Counted from the stretch's first letter, positions 32,498 to 42,159 are shown. The stretch: DNA of 64,000 nucleotides from Gammaproteobacteria bacterium (GCA_017999615.1 JAGNLM010000001.1:1-64000); one strand, 5' to 3'. The notes: generated by a model not told the origin, from the letters alone. A program made the numbers and translations.

Positions 32498-33873
32498 CCG
32501 CCCTCCACCCGGCTCAGCACCTCGCCCTCGGCGAGGCGCGTGCGCAGGCGATCGCCGGGCCCGACCTGGGAGGCCGCCGTCACGAGCCGGCCGTCCTCCT
32601 CGCGGGTGACGATGGCGTAGCCCCGGCGCAGGGTCGCCATCGGCCCCACCGCGTCCAGGGCGCGCCCCGCGGCGCCGAGGCGCGCCTGCTCGCGCTCCAG
32701 CTGGTGGGCGACGGCGAGGTCCAGGCGCCGGGCCAGGTGCTGCTCGCGGGTGCGCAGGGTGACCAGCCGCTCGCGGGGGCTCTGGCGTTCGAGCCGCGCG
32801 GCGAGTCGGGCCAGGCGCGCCCCCCGCTGGTCGAGGGCGCCCCGGGTGGCGGCGAGCAGGCGCAGCGCCAGCCCGTCGGCACGCTGGGCCGCCTCGCGCA
32901 GCAGCCGCCGGGGGTCGGGGAGCCGGCGGGCGAGCCACTCGAGGCGCTCGCGCTCCCGCCCCAGCCGCCGCCCCACGGCCCCGGAGAGCCGCCCGGCCAG
33001 CCGGTCCAGGCGGTGGCGCCACTCCTCGCGGTCCGGGCTCACCGTCTCGGCGGCCGCCGAAGGGGTCGGCGCGCGCACGTCGGCCACGAAGTCCACGATC
33101 GTCACGTCGACCTCGTGCCCCACGCCCGTCACCACCGGGATGGGGCAGGCCGCGACCGCGCGGGCCACGATCTCCTCGTTGAAGGGCTGCAGGTCCTCGA
33201 GCGAGCCGCCGCCCCGGGCCAGGATCAGCACGTCGCACTCGGCCCGCTCGCCCGCGAGGCGCATTGCCTCGGCGATGGCCGGCGCCGCGTCCGGCCCCTG
33301 CACCGGCACCGGGTAGACGAGCACGGGGAGCGAGGGAAAGCGCCGGCCGAGGACGTGGAGGATGTCGTGGATGGCCGCGCCCGTCGGCGAGGTCACCACC
33401 CCGACCCGGCGCGGGAAGGCGGGGAGCGCCCGCTTGCGGGCCGGATCGAAGAGCCCCTCGGCGAGGAGCTTCTGCTGCAGGAGCTCGAAGGCCCGACGGA
33501 GATCCCCCGCCCCGTAGTCCTCGAGGAACTCGACGAGCAGCTGGAAGTCCCCGCGCGCCGTGTACAGGCTCGGGTGCGCCCGCACCAGCACCTTCTGCCC
33601 GTCGCGGGGCAGCGTGCGCAGCAGCCGGTTCGCGTTCTTGAACAGGACGCAGCGGATCTGGCTCGAGGCGTCCTTCAGCGTGAAGTAGAGGTGGCCCGAG
33701 GGCGGGCGCGCCAGGTTCGAGACCTCCCCCTCGACCCAGAGGTAGGGAAAGGTGAGCTCCAGCAGGTCCCGCGCCTCCTGGTTGAGCCGGGTGACCGTGT
33801 AGACGTCCCGGGCGTCGGCCGTGGGGCCGGGCCCTGCGCCTTCGGTGCTCGCGGACTTCGGTCGAGGTGCCAT
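32494..33873 (-). CDS. xseA: Exodeoxyribonuclease VII large subunit
   Basis: Large subunit of the single-strand nuclease ExoVII (with XseB, not in view). The 459-residue protein has the N-terminal OB fold ([38 protein letters not shown]) and the catalytic domain with [19 protein letters not shown] and [19 protein letters not shown] long coiled-coil C-terminus ends [11 protein letters not shown]. Its start lies 12 bases from a degenerate single arm of the dispersed repeat family. Confidence 0.95.
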   Translation of the reverse strand: MAPRPKSASTEGAGPGPTADARDVYTVTRLNQEARDLLELTFPYLWVEGEVSNLARPPSGHLYFTLKDASSQIRCVLFKNANRLLRTLPRDGQKVLVRAHPSLYTARGDFQLLVEFLEDYGAGDLRRAFELLQQKLLAEGLFDPARKRALPAFPRRVGVVTSPTGAAIHDILHVLGRRFPSLPVLVYPVPVQGPDAAPAIAEAMRLAGERAECDVLILARGGGSLEDLQPFNEEIVARAVAACPIPVVTGVGHEVDVTIVDFVADVRAPTPSAAAETVSPDREEWRHRLDRLAGRLSGAVGRRLGRERERLEWLARRLPDPRRLLREAAQRADGLALRLLAATRGALDQRGARLARLAARLERQSPRERLVTLRTREQHLARRLDLAVAHQLEREQARLGAAGRALDAVGPMATLRRGYAIVTREEDGRLVTAASQVGPGDRLRTRLAEGEVLSRVEGG

Positions 33874-33884
33874 GGGAGGCTTTT

Positions 33885-33910
33885 ACCGCAAAGGCGCGCA
33901 GGCGCAAAGG
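33885..33910. repeat. Degenerate single arm of the octamer palindrome family
   Basis: Three tandem octamers of the form CGCAAAGG / CGCGCAGG / CGCAAAGG preceded by ACC. It matches the period-8 architecture of the complete copies, but G to A changes are visible and no complementary arm follows. It lies between divergent xseA and guaB, next to the guaB promoter. Confidence 0.6.
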
Positions 33911-33922
33911 TGGGCCGCGCGG

Positions 33923-33951
33923 TTTACCGCCCCCCGGCCAAACCCTATACT
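33923..33951 (+). promoter_or_regulatory. Sigma-70 promoter of guaBA
   Basis: TTTACC, a 17-base spacer and TATACT (33946-33951) lie 54 bases before the guaB ATG. This is one of the best promoter matches in the window. Confidence 0.7.
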
Positions 33952-34005
33952 CGCCGGCTTATCTCGACCCCCTCCCGAGTCCCGACTCTCCGAGGTGTCC
34001 ATCCC

Positions 34006-35472
34006 ATGCGGCTCGCCAAGGAAGCCCTCACCTTCGACGACGTTCTCCTGGTCCCGGCCCACTCGACCGTCCTCCCGAGCGAGACGAGCCTGCAGACCCG
34101 CCTCACCCGGGGCATCGCGCTGAACGTCCCCCTGCTCGCGGCGGCGATGGACACCGTCACCGAGGGCCGCCTGGCGATCACCATGGCGCAGGAGGGCGGT
34201 CTCGGCATCATCCACAAGAACATGACCGCCGAGGAGCAGGCCCGCCAGGTGCGGCAGGTCAAGCGCTTCGAGAGCGGCGTCATCAAGGACCCGATCACGG
34301 TCACCCCGGACACGAGCGTGCGCCAGGTGATGGAGATCACCCGTGCCCACAACATCTCGGGCGTGCCGGTGGTGGACAGCGACAACCTGGTCGGCATCGT
34401 GACCAGCCGCGACCTGCGCTTCGAGACCCGCTACGACCAGCCGGTCAGCGCCGTCATGACCCCGAAGGAGCGCCTGGTGACGGTGCGCGAAGGCGCCGAC
34501 CGGGAGGAGATCGTGGGCCTGCTGCACAAGCACCGCATCGAAAAGGTGCTGGTGGTGAACGGCGGTTTCCAGCTCCGGGGCCTCATCACCGTGCGTGACA
34601 TCCAGAAGGCCACCGAATTCCCCTGGGCCTGCAAGGACGCCCTTGGGCGCCTGCGGGTCGGCGCGGCCGTCGGGACCGGTGTGGGCACCGACGAGCGGGT
34701 CGCGGCGCTGGTGGAGGCCGAGGTGGACGTCGTGGTCGTCGACACCGCCCACGGCCACTCCCAGAACGTGCTGAACCGGGTGCGCTGGGTGAAGCAGAAC
34801 TTCCCCCACGTGCAGGTCATCGGCGGCAACATCGCCACCGCAGAGGCCGCGCGCGCGCTCGTCGACGCGGGCGCCGACGCGGTCAAGGTGGGGATCGGGC
34901 CGGGGTCCATCTGCACCACGCGCATCGTGGCCGGCGTCGGCGTGCCCCAGGTGACCGCCATCGCCGACGTGGCCGAGGCGCTCTGGGACACCGACGTCCC
35001 GCTCATCGCCGACGGGGGCATCCGCTACTCGGGCGACATCGCCAAGGCGATTGCCGCCGGGGCCCACTCGGTGATGATCGGCGGGCTCTTTGCGGGCACC
35101 GAGGAATCGCCGGGCGAGGTGGAGCTCTACCAGGGCCGCTCCTACAAGTCCTACCGCGGCATGGGCTCGCTCGGCGCCATGTCCCAGCGCGAGGGCTCGA
35201 GCGACCGGTACTTCCAGGACGCTACCGCCGACCGCGAGAAGCTCGTCCCCGAGGGCATCGAGGGCCGCGTCCCCTACAAGGGACCGCTCGCCGCCATCAT
35301 CCACCAGCTCCTCGGCGGCGTGCGCGCCAGCATGGGCTACACGGGCTGCGCCAGCGTCGAGGAGATGCGCCGCAAGCCCCACTTCGTGCGCCTCACCGCG
35401 GCCGGCATGCGCGAGAGTCACGTCCACGACGTGACCATCACCAAGGAAGCCCCGAACTACCGGCTGGACTGA
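34006..35472 (+). CDS. guaB: IMP dehydrogenase
   Basis: Oxidises IMP to XMP with NAD in guanine nucleotide synthesis. The 488-residue protein starts [20 protein letters not shown]. It contains a tandem CBS module (about residues 90-205, [18 protein letters not shown]) and the catalytic cysteine loop in [17 protein letters not shown]. The flap region reads [10 protein letters not shown]. Start ATG 34006 is preferred to a longer upstream frame. It is followed after one base by guaA. Confidence 0.97.
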   Translation: MRLAKEALTFDDVLLVPAHSTVLPSETSLQTRLTRGIALNVPLLAAAMDTVTEGRLAITMAQEGGLGIIHKNMTAEEQARQVRQVKRFESGVIKDPITVTPDTSVRQVMEITRAHNISGVPVVDSDNLVGIVTSRDLRFETRYDQPVSAVMTPKERLVTVREGADREEIVGLLHKHRIEKVLVVNGGFQLRGLITVRDIQKATEFPWACKDALGRLRVGAAVGTGVGTDERVAALVEAEVDVVVVDTAHGHSQNVLNRVRWVKQNFPHVQVIGGNIATAEAARALVDAGADAVKVGIGPGSICTTRIVAGVGVPQVTAIADVAEALWDTDVPLIADGGIRYSGDIAKAIAAGAHSVMIGGLFAGTEESPGEVELYQGRSYKSYRGMGSLGAMSQREGSSDRYFQDATADREKLVPEGIEGRVPYKGPLAAIIHQLLGGVRASMGYTGCASVEEMRRKPHFVRLTAAGMRESHVHDVTITKEAPNYRLD

Positions 35473-35473
35473 G

Positions 35474-37045
35474 ATGACCGACATCCACGCCGACCGGATC
35501 CTGATCCTGGATTTCGGTTCCCAGTACACCCAGCTCATCGCGCGCCGCGTGCGCGAGGCCGGGGTGTACTGCGAGATCCACCCGTACTCCCTCCCCGCCG
35601 AGGCCATCCGCGCGTTCCGGCCGCGGGGCATCATCCTCTCCGGCGGCCCCGAGTCGGTCACCGAGTCCCTCGACGTGCGCGCCCCCGGGGTCGTCTTCGA
35701 GCTCGGTGTCCCCGTGCTCGGGATCTGCTACGGGATGCAGACCATGGCCGCCCAGCTCGGTGGCTCGGTGGCGGGCTCCGCCCAGCGCGAATACGGCCAC
35801 ACCCGCGTGCGCGCCCGCGGGCACTCGCGGCTCCTGCGCGACATCGAGGATCACGCGAGCCCCGAGGGCTACGGCCTGCTCGACGTGTGGATGAGCCACG
35901 GCGACCGCGTCGACGCGCTGCCGCCGGGCTTCCGCACCATCTGCACCAGCGACAACTCGCCCATCGCCGGAATGGCGGACGAGGAGCGCGGCTTCTACGG
36001 CCTGCAGTTCCACCCCGAGGTCACCCACACCCGCCAGGGCCAGCGCATCGTCAACCGCTTCGTCCACGAGATCTGCGGCGCCCGCGAGCTCTGGCGCGCC
36101 GAGCGCATCATCGAGGACACGGTGCGCCGGGTGCGCGACCAGGTGGGCAGCGACCGCGTCCTGCTGGGCCTCTCCGGCGGGGTCGACTCCTCGGTCGTGG
36201 CGGCGCTCCTGCACCGGGCGATCGGTGACCAGCTCACCTGCGTCTTCGTCGACCACGGGCTGCTGCGGCTCGACGAGGGCGACCAGGTCATGCGCACCTT
36301 CGGCCAGCACCTCGGCATCCAGGTGATCCGGGTCGACGCCGAGAAACGGTTCCTCGGCGCGCTCGCCGGCGTCTCCGACCCCGAGCAGAAGCGCAAGACC
36401 ATCGGCGGGCTCTTCATCGAGGTCTTCGACGAGCAGGCGGCCCGGCTCCCCGACGTGCGCTGGCTCGCCCAGGGCACCATCTACCCGGACGTCATCGAGT
36501 CGGCGGGCGTCGGGGGCAAGGCCCACGTCATCAAGTCCCACCACAACGTGGGCGGGCTGCCGGAGCGCATGAAGCTGAAGCTGGTGGAGCCGCTGCGCGA
36601 GCTCTTCAAGGACGAGGTGCGCAGGCTCGGCGTCGAGCTGGGGCTGCCCTACGACATGGTCTACCGGCACCCCTTCCCGGGGCCCGGGCTCGGCGTGCGC
36701 ATCCTCGGCGAGGTGAAGAAGGAGTACGCGGACCTCCTGCGCCGCGCGGACGCCATCTTCATCGAGGAGCTGCGCCGCGCCGACCTCTACGACAAGACGA
36801 GCCAGGCCTTCGCCGTGTTCCTGCCGGTGCGCTCGGTGGGCGTCATGGGCGACGCCCGCCGCTACGACTACGTCGTCACCCTGCGCGCAGTGGAGACGGT
36901 GGACTTCATGACGGCTCGCTGGGCCCACCTCCCGTTCGACTTCCTCGCCCACGTCTCCAACCGCATCATCAACGAGGTGCGGGGCATCTCCCGCGTCGCC
37001 TACGACATCTCCAGCAAGCCCCCCGCAACCATCGAGTGGGAGTGA
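35474..37045 (+). CDS. guaA: GMP synthase (glutamine-hydrolysing)
   Basis: Converts XMP to GMP. The 523-residue protein joins a class I glutamine amidotransferase ([15 protein letters not shown] with the nucleophilic Cys; [10 protein letters not shown]) to an ATP pyrophosphatase ([17 protein letters not shown]). The C-terminal dimerisation domain ends PPATIEWE. The last 15 bases are duplicated 1.3 kb downstream, as in genomic islands that use the guaA 3' end as an attachment site. Confidence 0.97.
   Translation: MTDIHADRILILDFGSQYTQLIARRVREAGVYCEIHPYSLPAEAIRAFRPRGIILSGGPESVTESLDVRAPGVVFELGVPVLGICYGMQTMAAQLGGSVAGSAQREYGHTRVRARGHSRLLRDIEDHASPEGYGLLDVWMSHGDRVDALPPGFRTICTSDNSPIAGMADEERGFYGLQFHPEVTHTRQGQRIVNRFVHEICGARELWRAERIIEDTVRRVRDQVGSDRVLLGLSGGVDSSVVAALLHRAIGDQLTCVFVDHGLLRLDEGDQVMRTFGQHLGIQVIRVDAEKRFLGALAGVSDPEQKRKTIGGLFIEVFDEQAARLPDVRWLAQGTIYPDVIESAGVGGKAHVIKSHHNVGGLPERMKLKLVEPLRELFKDEVRRLGVELGLPYDMVYRHPFPGPGLGVRILGEVKKEYADLLRRADAIFIEELRRADLYDKTSQAFAVFLPVRSVGVMGDARRYDYVVTLRAVETVDFMTARWAHLPFDFLAHVSNRIINEVRGISRVAYDISSKPPATIEWE
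37031..37045 (+). other. Putative attachment site (guaA 3' end copy)
   Basis: ATCGAGTGGGAGTGA at the end of guaA matches 14 of 15 bases at 38376-38390. The guaA 3' end is a known integration site for genomic islands, so this is read as one attachment half-site. Confidence 0.6.
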
Positions 37046-37400
37046 GGGGGACGAAGCGGCGCGTCGGGGCTGTCTCCAGCCTCGTTACGTAGGGCAGCTC
37101 GCAAGTCGCGAAATGGGGAAGGAGCGCCGCGCAGGCGACGCGCCTCACGAATTGTTCAGTAGCACATTGATCCTGTCCTCGGGTCTCGTTGGCGATGGGT
37201 ACGGGGAGGGGCGTTGCGGGTCCTTGGTTGTAGATACGGACTTCCGAGGAAAAGTGTCGGATTGCTGCGCGACGCTTGGGGCTGCGGGATTTCGATACGC
37301 TACCGAGGGAGAACCGACACTTCTGCATCCTGCTGGCTCAGCACGCTCAGGGCGACGTTGCCAGCAACTGTGGTCGGGCTACCGTGGTGCGGTCTGTTTC
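37046..37400. other. Non-coding start of the island
   Basis: About 355 bases without a convincing gene, of lower GC than guaA. The only structure noticed is a 9-bp inverted repeat, AAGTGTCGG at 37252-37260 and CCGACACTT at 37314-37322, 53 bases apart. Possibly degenerate mobile-element sequence. Confidence 0.45.
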
Positions 37401-37446
37401 CGCGAACGAGGTTCCGCTTGACGGAACCTTTCTCGCGGACCACAAT
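37401..37446 (+). promoter_or_regulatory. Promoter/operator of higBA module 1
   Basis: Inverted repeat AGGTTCCG (37409-37416) / CGGAACCT (37422-37429) with five-base centre. It extends imperfectly to CGCGA at 37401 and TCGCG at 37437. The -35 TTGACG (37418-37423) lies inside the palindrome and CACAAT (37441-37446) follows 17 bases later. This fits autorepression by HigA. The predicted transcription start falls at or beside the higB ATG. Confidence 0.65.
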
Positions 37447-37451
37447 GCGAC

Positions 37452-37730
37452 ATGATTCGCTCGTTCGCGTGCGCCGATACCGAGGCCTTGTTTCTCAGCC
37501 GTGCGGTATCCCGCTTCCGGAATATCGAGCGCGTCGCCAGGCGCAAGTTGCTTCAGATCCACGCCGCCACTGAGCTCGCCAGCCTGCGCATCCCGCCGGG
37601 CAACCAGCTGGAAGCACTGAAGGCCGACCGCAGGGGCCAGCACAGCATTCGCGTCAACGACCAGTGGCGGATCTGCTTCGTCTGGAAGTCGGACGGAGCT
37701 CACAACGTCGAGATCGTGGACTACCACTAG
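37452..37730 (+). CDS. higB: HigB-type toxin (RelE superfamily), module 1
   Basis: A 92-residue RelE-fold mRNA interferase of the HigB type, expected to cut mRNA on the ribosome unless bound by HigA. Typical elements are MIRSFACADTEALF, the PPGNQLEALKADRRGQHSIR core and RVNDQWRICFVW near the end. It is toxin-first, with the antitoxin gene 11 bases downstream. No Shine-Dalgarno sequence precedes the ATG, and the promoter is so close that the mRNA may be leaderless. It is clearly paralogous to the product at 40533. Confidence 0.9.
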   Translation: MIRSFACADTEALFLSRAVSRFRNIERVARRKLLQIHAATELASLRIPPGNQLEALKADRRGQHSIRVNDQWRICFVWKSDGAHNVEIVDYH

Positions 37731-37741
37731 GAGCGCCGAAC

Positions 37742-38047
37742 ATGACCAAGCTGCTCGAGGAGATTCATCCGGGCGAGATCCTGCTGGAGGATTTCATGAA
37801 GCCCATGGGCATCAGCGCCCGTCAGCTCGCGGCGGACATCGACGTCTCACCGAGTCGGATCAGTGAGTTGGTGAACGGCCAGCGCCCTATCACGGCGGAC
37901 ACCGCGCTTCGGCTCGGGTTGTTCTTCGGCATGGAGCCCAGGTTCTGGCTGAACCTGCAGTCCGAGTACGACATCCGGGTCGCGGATCGGGAGCTGCGAG
38001 CCAAGCTTTCGCCAAGGATCCGCGTCTTTCACGCGGCGGCGGGGTGA
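37742..38047 (+). CDS. higA: HigA-type antitoxin (XRE helix-turn-helix), module 1
   Basis: A 101-residue antitoxin and autorepressor. It opens MTKLLEEIHPGEILLEDFMK, the HigA hallmark, followed by an XRE helix-turn-helix (ISARQLAADIDVSPSRISEL) and NGQRPITADTALRLGLFFG with the conserved FWLNLQSEYD. ATG 37742 follows GGAG by seven to eight bases. It forms an operon with higB and probably binds the palindrome at 37401-37437. Confidence 0.92.
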   Translation: MTKLLEEIHPGEILLEDFMKPMGISARQLAADIDVSPSRISELVNGQRPITADTALRLGLFFGMEPRFWLNLQSEYDIRVADRELRAKLSPRIRVFHAAAG

Positions 38048-38442
38048 CCATGCCCCGGTTGACGGTAAAAAATCGTTCGAGAAACTGATGTACAAGAAGC
38101 ACTTAGCTTCGTTGGTGCCGGGTCGAGCCGCATGGTCACGCGCGGGTCAGGGCGAGGCTCGACGGAGCGCTCGCCAGTGCCCCAGGACTCGATAGACCGC
38201 GATAGATCTCGAAAGCTGGTCATCGTGGACGCGCCGACTGTTCTCGATAGATGTCGATCGATGGTGGAAGCTGCGCGCGGGGATGCCAGGCTAATTGGCG
38301 GTACATCTGACGGTAAAACCAGCGCGGTTCGAGATGTCGTACAAGCGAATCAATGGCTTACAGAAGGCGTTGATGATTGAGTGGGAGTGACTTTTGCCCG
38401 GACCGGCTCGGGCCCCTGGCAGGCACTTTAGGTAACAGTGCA
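38048..38442. other. Non-coding island segment with repeats
   Basis: About 395 bases with no convincing gene; an 82-codon open frame here shows no family features. It contains TGACGGTAAAA at 38060-38070 and 38308-38318, each followed within about 20-30 bases by TTCGAGA and GTACAAG, so an imperfect direct repeat is present. GATAGA motifs recur around 38190-38250. The second guaA-like att site lies at 38376-38390. Confidence 0.5.
38376..38390 (+). other. Putative second attachment site (guaA 3' end duplicate)
   Basis: ATTGAGTGGGAGTGA repeats the guaA terminus (one C/T difference) and would encode the same final IEWE-stop. With 37031-37045 it brackets a 1.35-kb segment carrying higBA module 1. 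Confidence 0.6.
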
Positions 38443-38473
38443 TTGCACGATAACAGTACGTATGTTATCGTGC
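38443..38473 (+). promoter_or_regulatory. Promoter/operator of the AbiE-like operon
   Basis: Perfect 11-bp inverted repeat GCACGATAACA (38445-38455) / TGTTATCGTGC (38463-38473) around a seven-base centre, ending seven bases before the ATG. TTGCAC (38443-38448) and TATCGT (38466-38471), 17 bases apart, could be the promoter, so repressor binding would block it directly. Confidence 0.7.
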
Positions 38474-38480
38474 GCGCTCT

Positions 38481-39494
38481 ATGTTAGATAAAGCCCCCAC
38501 CAAGCGTGCTGACGACGCTGCCGTCCACGCGTATCTGCATGAGACCTTGGGAATCGTGCCCAACGTTCGCGCGTGGGCGGGCGCCGGCAAGCTGCCCTAT
38601 TTCTTGCAGGAAGCGTTCGAGGTCAGGGAACTGACGCTCCTGGATCGCCAGATTCTCCTGGCGATCGATCAGCGGGCCGACCGGGCCGGGCTGGCCAACG
38701 TTCGCGGCCAGATGGACAAGCTCCGGCAACTTGCCGGGATGCCGGTGGTCTACGTCACCCGCACCCTCGCGTCCTACGAACGCAAGCGCCTCATCGAGCA
38801 GAAGGTGCCGTTTCTGGTACCTGGCAACCAGCTCTATCTGCCGGATCTCGGGATCGACCTGCGCGAGTACTTTCGCAAGCCGACGCTCGCTGCGCGGACC
38901 GCGCTCAGCCCGGCGACGCAGGCGATGCTGATCGCCATCCTGCTGCGAAGGCCGTGGCGCGCCGAGTGGCAGCCTGCCGAGGTGGTCGGCGAGTTGGGCT
39001 ACACCCCGATGACGCTGTCGCGAGCGGTCAAGGAGCTCACGGCCGCCGGCATTGCGGCCCTGCGCAACGAGGGGAGGGTGCGATGGCTCCATACGGAGCG
39101 CACCGCCGCGCAGACCTGGGAGCACGCGAGACCGATGCTGCGCAGCCCGGTCAAGCGTCGGGTCTGGATGCTTCCCCCTCCGAAGTCGAGGCCGCGTCCG
39201 CTGAGGCTCGCGGGTCTGAGCGCGCTCGCGCGGTTTTCGATGCTCAGTGAACCCCAGTGGCCGACCTACGCCGTCGCACAGGCGGAGTGGAAGGCGGCGA
39301 CACAGGCCGGCTTCGAGACGCTGCCGGAGCCGCTGCCGGGTGCCTGCGAATGGGAGCTCTGGCACTACAGCCCGGCACTCGTGCGAGACAGCGATGCGGT
39401 CGATCCGCTTTCCTTGACACTCAGCCTGCAGGGCAACCCTGACGAGCGTGTTCAACTCGCGCTGGATGAGCTGAAGGGGCGCTTTCCGTGGTGA
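38481..39494 (+). CDS. Winged-helix regulator/antitoxin of an AbiE-like two-gene system
   Basis: A 337-residue protein, not matched to a named family with certainty. Two winged-helix-like segments are visible. One covers about residues 55-125 (DRQILLAIDQRADRAGLANV, YVTRTLASYERKRLI). The second covers about 140-210 (YTPMTLSRAVKELTAAGIAAL). A C-terminal region (GLSALARFSMLSEPQWPTYA, EWELWHYSPALVR) recalls AbiEi-type antitoxin sensors. It ends over the start of the nucleotidyltransferase gene. The perfect palindrome at its 5' end suggests autorepression. MarR-like regulator is the alternative label. No Shine-Dalgarno sequence is seen. Confidence 0.65.
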   Translation: MLDKAPTKRADDAAVHAYLHETLGIVPNVRAWAGAGKLPYFLQEAFEVRELTLLDRQILLAIDQRADRAGLANVRGQMDKLRQLAGMPVVYVTRTLASYERKRLIEQKVPFLVPGNQLYLPDLGIDLREYFRKPTLAARTALSPATQAMLIAILLRRPWRAEWQPAEVVGELGYTPMTLSRAVKELTAAGIAALRNEGRVRWLHTERTAAQTWEHARPMLRSPVKRRVWMLPPPKSRPRPLRLAGLSALARFSMLSEPQWPTYAVAQAEWKAATQAGFETLPEPLPGACEWELWHYSPALVRDSDAVDPLSLTLSLQGNPDERVQLALDELKGRFPW

Positions 39495-40264
39495 GGGGAC
39501 TTGACGTCTTTCGCGAGCACTTGGCCGGCCCCGCGGATCAGTTCGTGCTGATCGGTGGCACGGCCGCGAGTCTGGCAATGGAGGAGGCAGGGCTCGAGTT
39601 CCGGGCGACGAAGGACCTGGACATCGTCCTGCACATCGAAGCGCTCAGCCCGTCATTCGGCGAAGTGTTCTGGCGCTTCATCGAGGTGGGCCGCCACGAA
39701 ATCCGACAGGCCAGCGACACCGGGAAGCCAGTCTTCTATCGATTCCAGAAGCCGGCCGATGAGCGTTTTCCCGCCATGCTCGAACTGTTCTGCCGGGCCC
39801 CCGAAGGGATCAGGCTGGCCGAAGGCAGTCACCTCACGCCGATTCCCATCGACGAGGCGGTGGCGAGCTTGTCCGCGATCCTGCTCGACGATGCGTATTA
39901 CGAGTTCATTCTGGCCGGGCGCAGGGAACTCGACGGCCTGCCGTGGGTAGGCGAGGACAGACTGATTCCGCTCAAGGCCAGCGCCTGGCTGGACCTCGGC
40001 GAACTTCAGGCCAAGGGTGAGCCGATCGACACCAAGAACATTCGCAAGCACGCAAACGACGTGCTCCGCCTGTCGCAGCTGCTCGCCCCGGACACGCGAA
40101 TACCCGTCGTCGAGCGAATCGCGCAGGACTTGAACCGCTTCCTCGACGCGATCGAGGCAGATCGCTCCATCGATCCGAGGTCGCTCAAGATCAACAGCAG
40201 CGTCAGCGAGATTGCCGAACGGATCGCGCGGGCCTACGGGTTGAGTCGACCCCGCGAGGCGTGA
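39488..40264 (+). CDS. AbiEii/MenT-like nucleotidyltransferase (putative toxin)
   Basis: A 258-residue protein with nucleotidyltransferase-fold motifs in AbiEii order. A GGTAAS glycine motif near residue 19 is followed by RATKDLDIVL with the metal-binding Asp-x-Asp. Then come a lysine segment (RLIPLKASAWLDL, about 155) and a C-terminal KHANDVLRLSQLL helix. Such enzymes act as toxins or abortive-infection effectors by modifying tRNA or nucleotides. GTG 39488 has GGGG eight bases upstream; GTG 39491 is an alternative. The overlap with the upstream gene shows translational coupling. Confidence 0.7.
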   Translation: MVRGLDVFREHLAGPADQFVLIGGTAASLAMEEAGLEFRATKDLDIVLHIEALSPSFGEVFWRFIEVGRHEIRQASDTGKPVFYRFQKPADERFPAMLELFCRAPEGIRLAEGSHLTPIPIDEAVASLSAILLDDAYYEFILAGRRELDGLPWVGEDRLIPLKASAWLDLGELQAKGEPIDTKNIRKHANDVLRLSQLLAPDTRIPVVERIAQDLNRFLDAIEADRSIDPRSLKINSSVSEIAERIARAYGLSRPREA

Positions 40265-40289
40265 TCGTCAACCGGCGGCTGGGAAGCGG

Positions 40290-40505
40290 CTACTCCGCCC
40301 AGATCGCTTCGCCGAGCCTTTCGGCATTGCTGACGAGCAGCTGGAACTCGGGCGGCTTGTGCTTGGCCGCGTTGGTCGCCAACCGCAGGTCTTGAACGAT
40401 TTCGTGGCTGCAGTGCGTCCTCGAACGCCCGTTGGGCAGGCTTCCTCGTGAAGCGGCCACCAGCGGGCTGTCGTGACGCGTCGGAAGGCTATCCCTCTTG
40501 TCGTA
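40290..40505 (-). pseudogene. 3' fragment of an unidentified gene
   Basis: Reading the minus strand, an open frame without ATG ends at a TAG (40290-40292). Its last residues are protein-like (HEIVQDLRLATNAAKHK, then PPEFQLLVSNAERLGEAIWAE minus the final residue). The frame runs back to a stop near 40506, inside the operator of the next module, so the 5' part is missing. The family is not recognised. It is probably a remnant left by island rearrangement. Confidence 0.4.
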
Positions 40506-40522
40506 TTACGCGTGGCGTAATA
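40504..40522 (+). promoter_or_regulatory. Operator of higBA module 2
   Basis: Perfect inverted repeat TATTACGC / GCGTAATA with a three-base centre (GTG), ending ten bases before the higB ATG. TAATAT at 40518-40523 could be the -10 element, so the operator overlaps the promoter and the transcript would start at or next to the ATG. Confidence 0.6.
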
Positions 40523-40532
40523 TCATGCGCTC

Positions 40533-40811
40533 ATGATCCGGAGCTTTCGCTGCAAGGACACGCAGGCCTTGTTCGAAGGCGGACATCCCAGGCGCTTCCG
40601 CGCCATCGAGATGGTCGCGACCCGCAAGCTGGGGATGCTCGACGCGGCGAAGGCGCTGGACTTCATGCGTTCGCCGCCAGGCAATCGGCTTGAAGCGCTC
40701 AGGGGCGATCGGGCTGGGCAGTGGAGCGTGCGCATCGACGATCAGTGGCGGCTGTGCTTCGTGTGGACCGACTCCGGTCCGGACCACGTCGAGATCGTTG
40801 GCTATCACTGA
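40533..40811 (+). CDS. higB: HigB-type toxin (RelE superfamily), module 2
   Basis: A 92-residue RelE/HigB toxin of exactly the same length as the one at 37452, sharing MIRSF, the PPGN-LEAL core, DQWR-CFVW and the VEIV-YH ending; roughly half the residues are identical. It is toxin-first with the antitoxin 12 bases downstream. As in module 1, no Shine-Dalgarno sequence is seen and the operator nearly touches the ATG. Confidence 0.9.
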   Translation: MIRSFRCKDTQALFEGGHPRRFRAIEMVATRKLGMLDAAKALDFMRSPPGNRLEALRGDRAGQWSVRIDDQWRLCFVWTDSGPDHVEIVGYH

Positions 40812-40823
40812 AGGAGTGTGGCC

Positions 40824-41132
40824 ATGGGGCGAGTGGTGAACCGAATGCGCGCCGTGCATCCGGGCGAAGTGTTGCGTGAAGAGTATCTGGCGCCATTGAC
40901 TATGAGCGTGAACGCCTTGGCCATGGCGCTCGGAGTACCTGCCACGCGCATTCACGAGATCGTGAAGGAGCGCCGTGGCGTCACTGCCGATACGGCCGAG
41001 CGGTTGGCGCGCTACTTCGGCGGCGACGCCGCGTCGTGGCTGGCACTGCAGGCCGACTACGACCTGAAGACCTTGGCCACTCGGGACGACATTGTTCGCA
41101 AGGTATCGCCGCGCGAGGCCGCGCCTGCATAG
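40824..41132 (+). CDS. higA: HigA-type antitoxin (XRE helix-turn-helix), module 2
   Basis: A 102-residue HigA antitoxin with MRAVHPGEVLREEYL, an XRE helix-turn-helix (SVNALAMALGVPATRIHEIV), RRGVTADTAERLARYFGG and WLALQADYDLKT. ATG 40824 has AAGGAG seven bases upstream; a GTG at 40818 is less likely. It neutralises the HigB encoded just upstream and probably binds the 40504-40522 palindrome. Confidence 0.92.
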   Translation: MGRVVNRMRAVHPGEVLREEYLAPLTMSVNALAMALGVPATRIHEIVKERRGVTADTAERLARYFGGDAASWLALQADYDLKTLATRDDIVRKVSPREAAPA

Positions 41133-41174
41133 CTCGCGACTGTTGTTGGTGAGTTTCCGTGTCCCCCTGCAATT

Positions 41175-42056
<882 letters not shown>

Positions 42057-42159
42057 GGCCATCAATTAGGCTTATGGACGAGGAGGCCAGGGGCCGGGCG
42101 GTCAGGGAGGCCGGCGGCACGGGCCTCGAGCGGGTCGGTCCCTGCGAGGCTCGCAGCCT

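Noticed and set aside
37252-37322. 9-bp inverted repeat as ends of an insertion sequence
   Set aside because: Only 53 bases lie between the arms, no transposase fragment is seen, and no flanking target duplication was found.
36969-37328. 119-codon minus-strand frame across the guaA 3' end
   Set aside because: Overlaps the guaA C-terminus and att site; composition is not protein-like and no ribosome site is seen.
38132-38380. 82-codon plus-strand frame between higA module 1 and the AbiE-like operon
   Set aside because: No Shine-Dalgarno sequence, no family-like motifs, and it overlaps repeat sequence and the att-like site.
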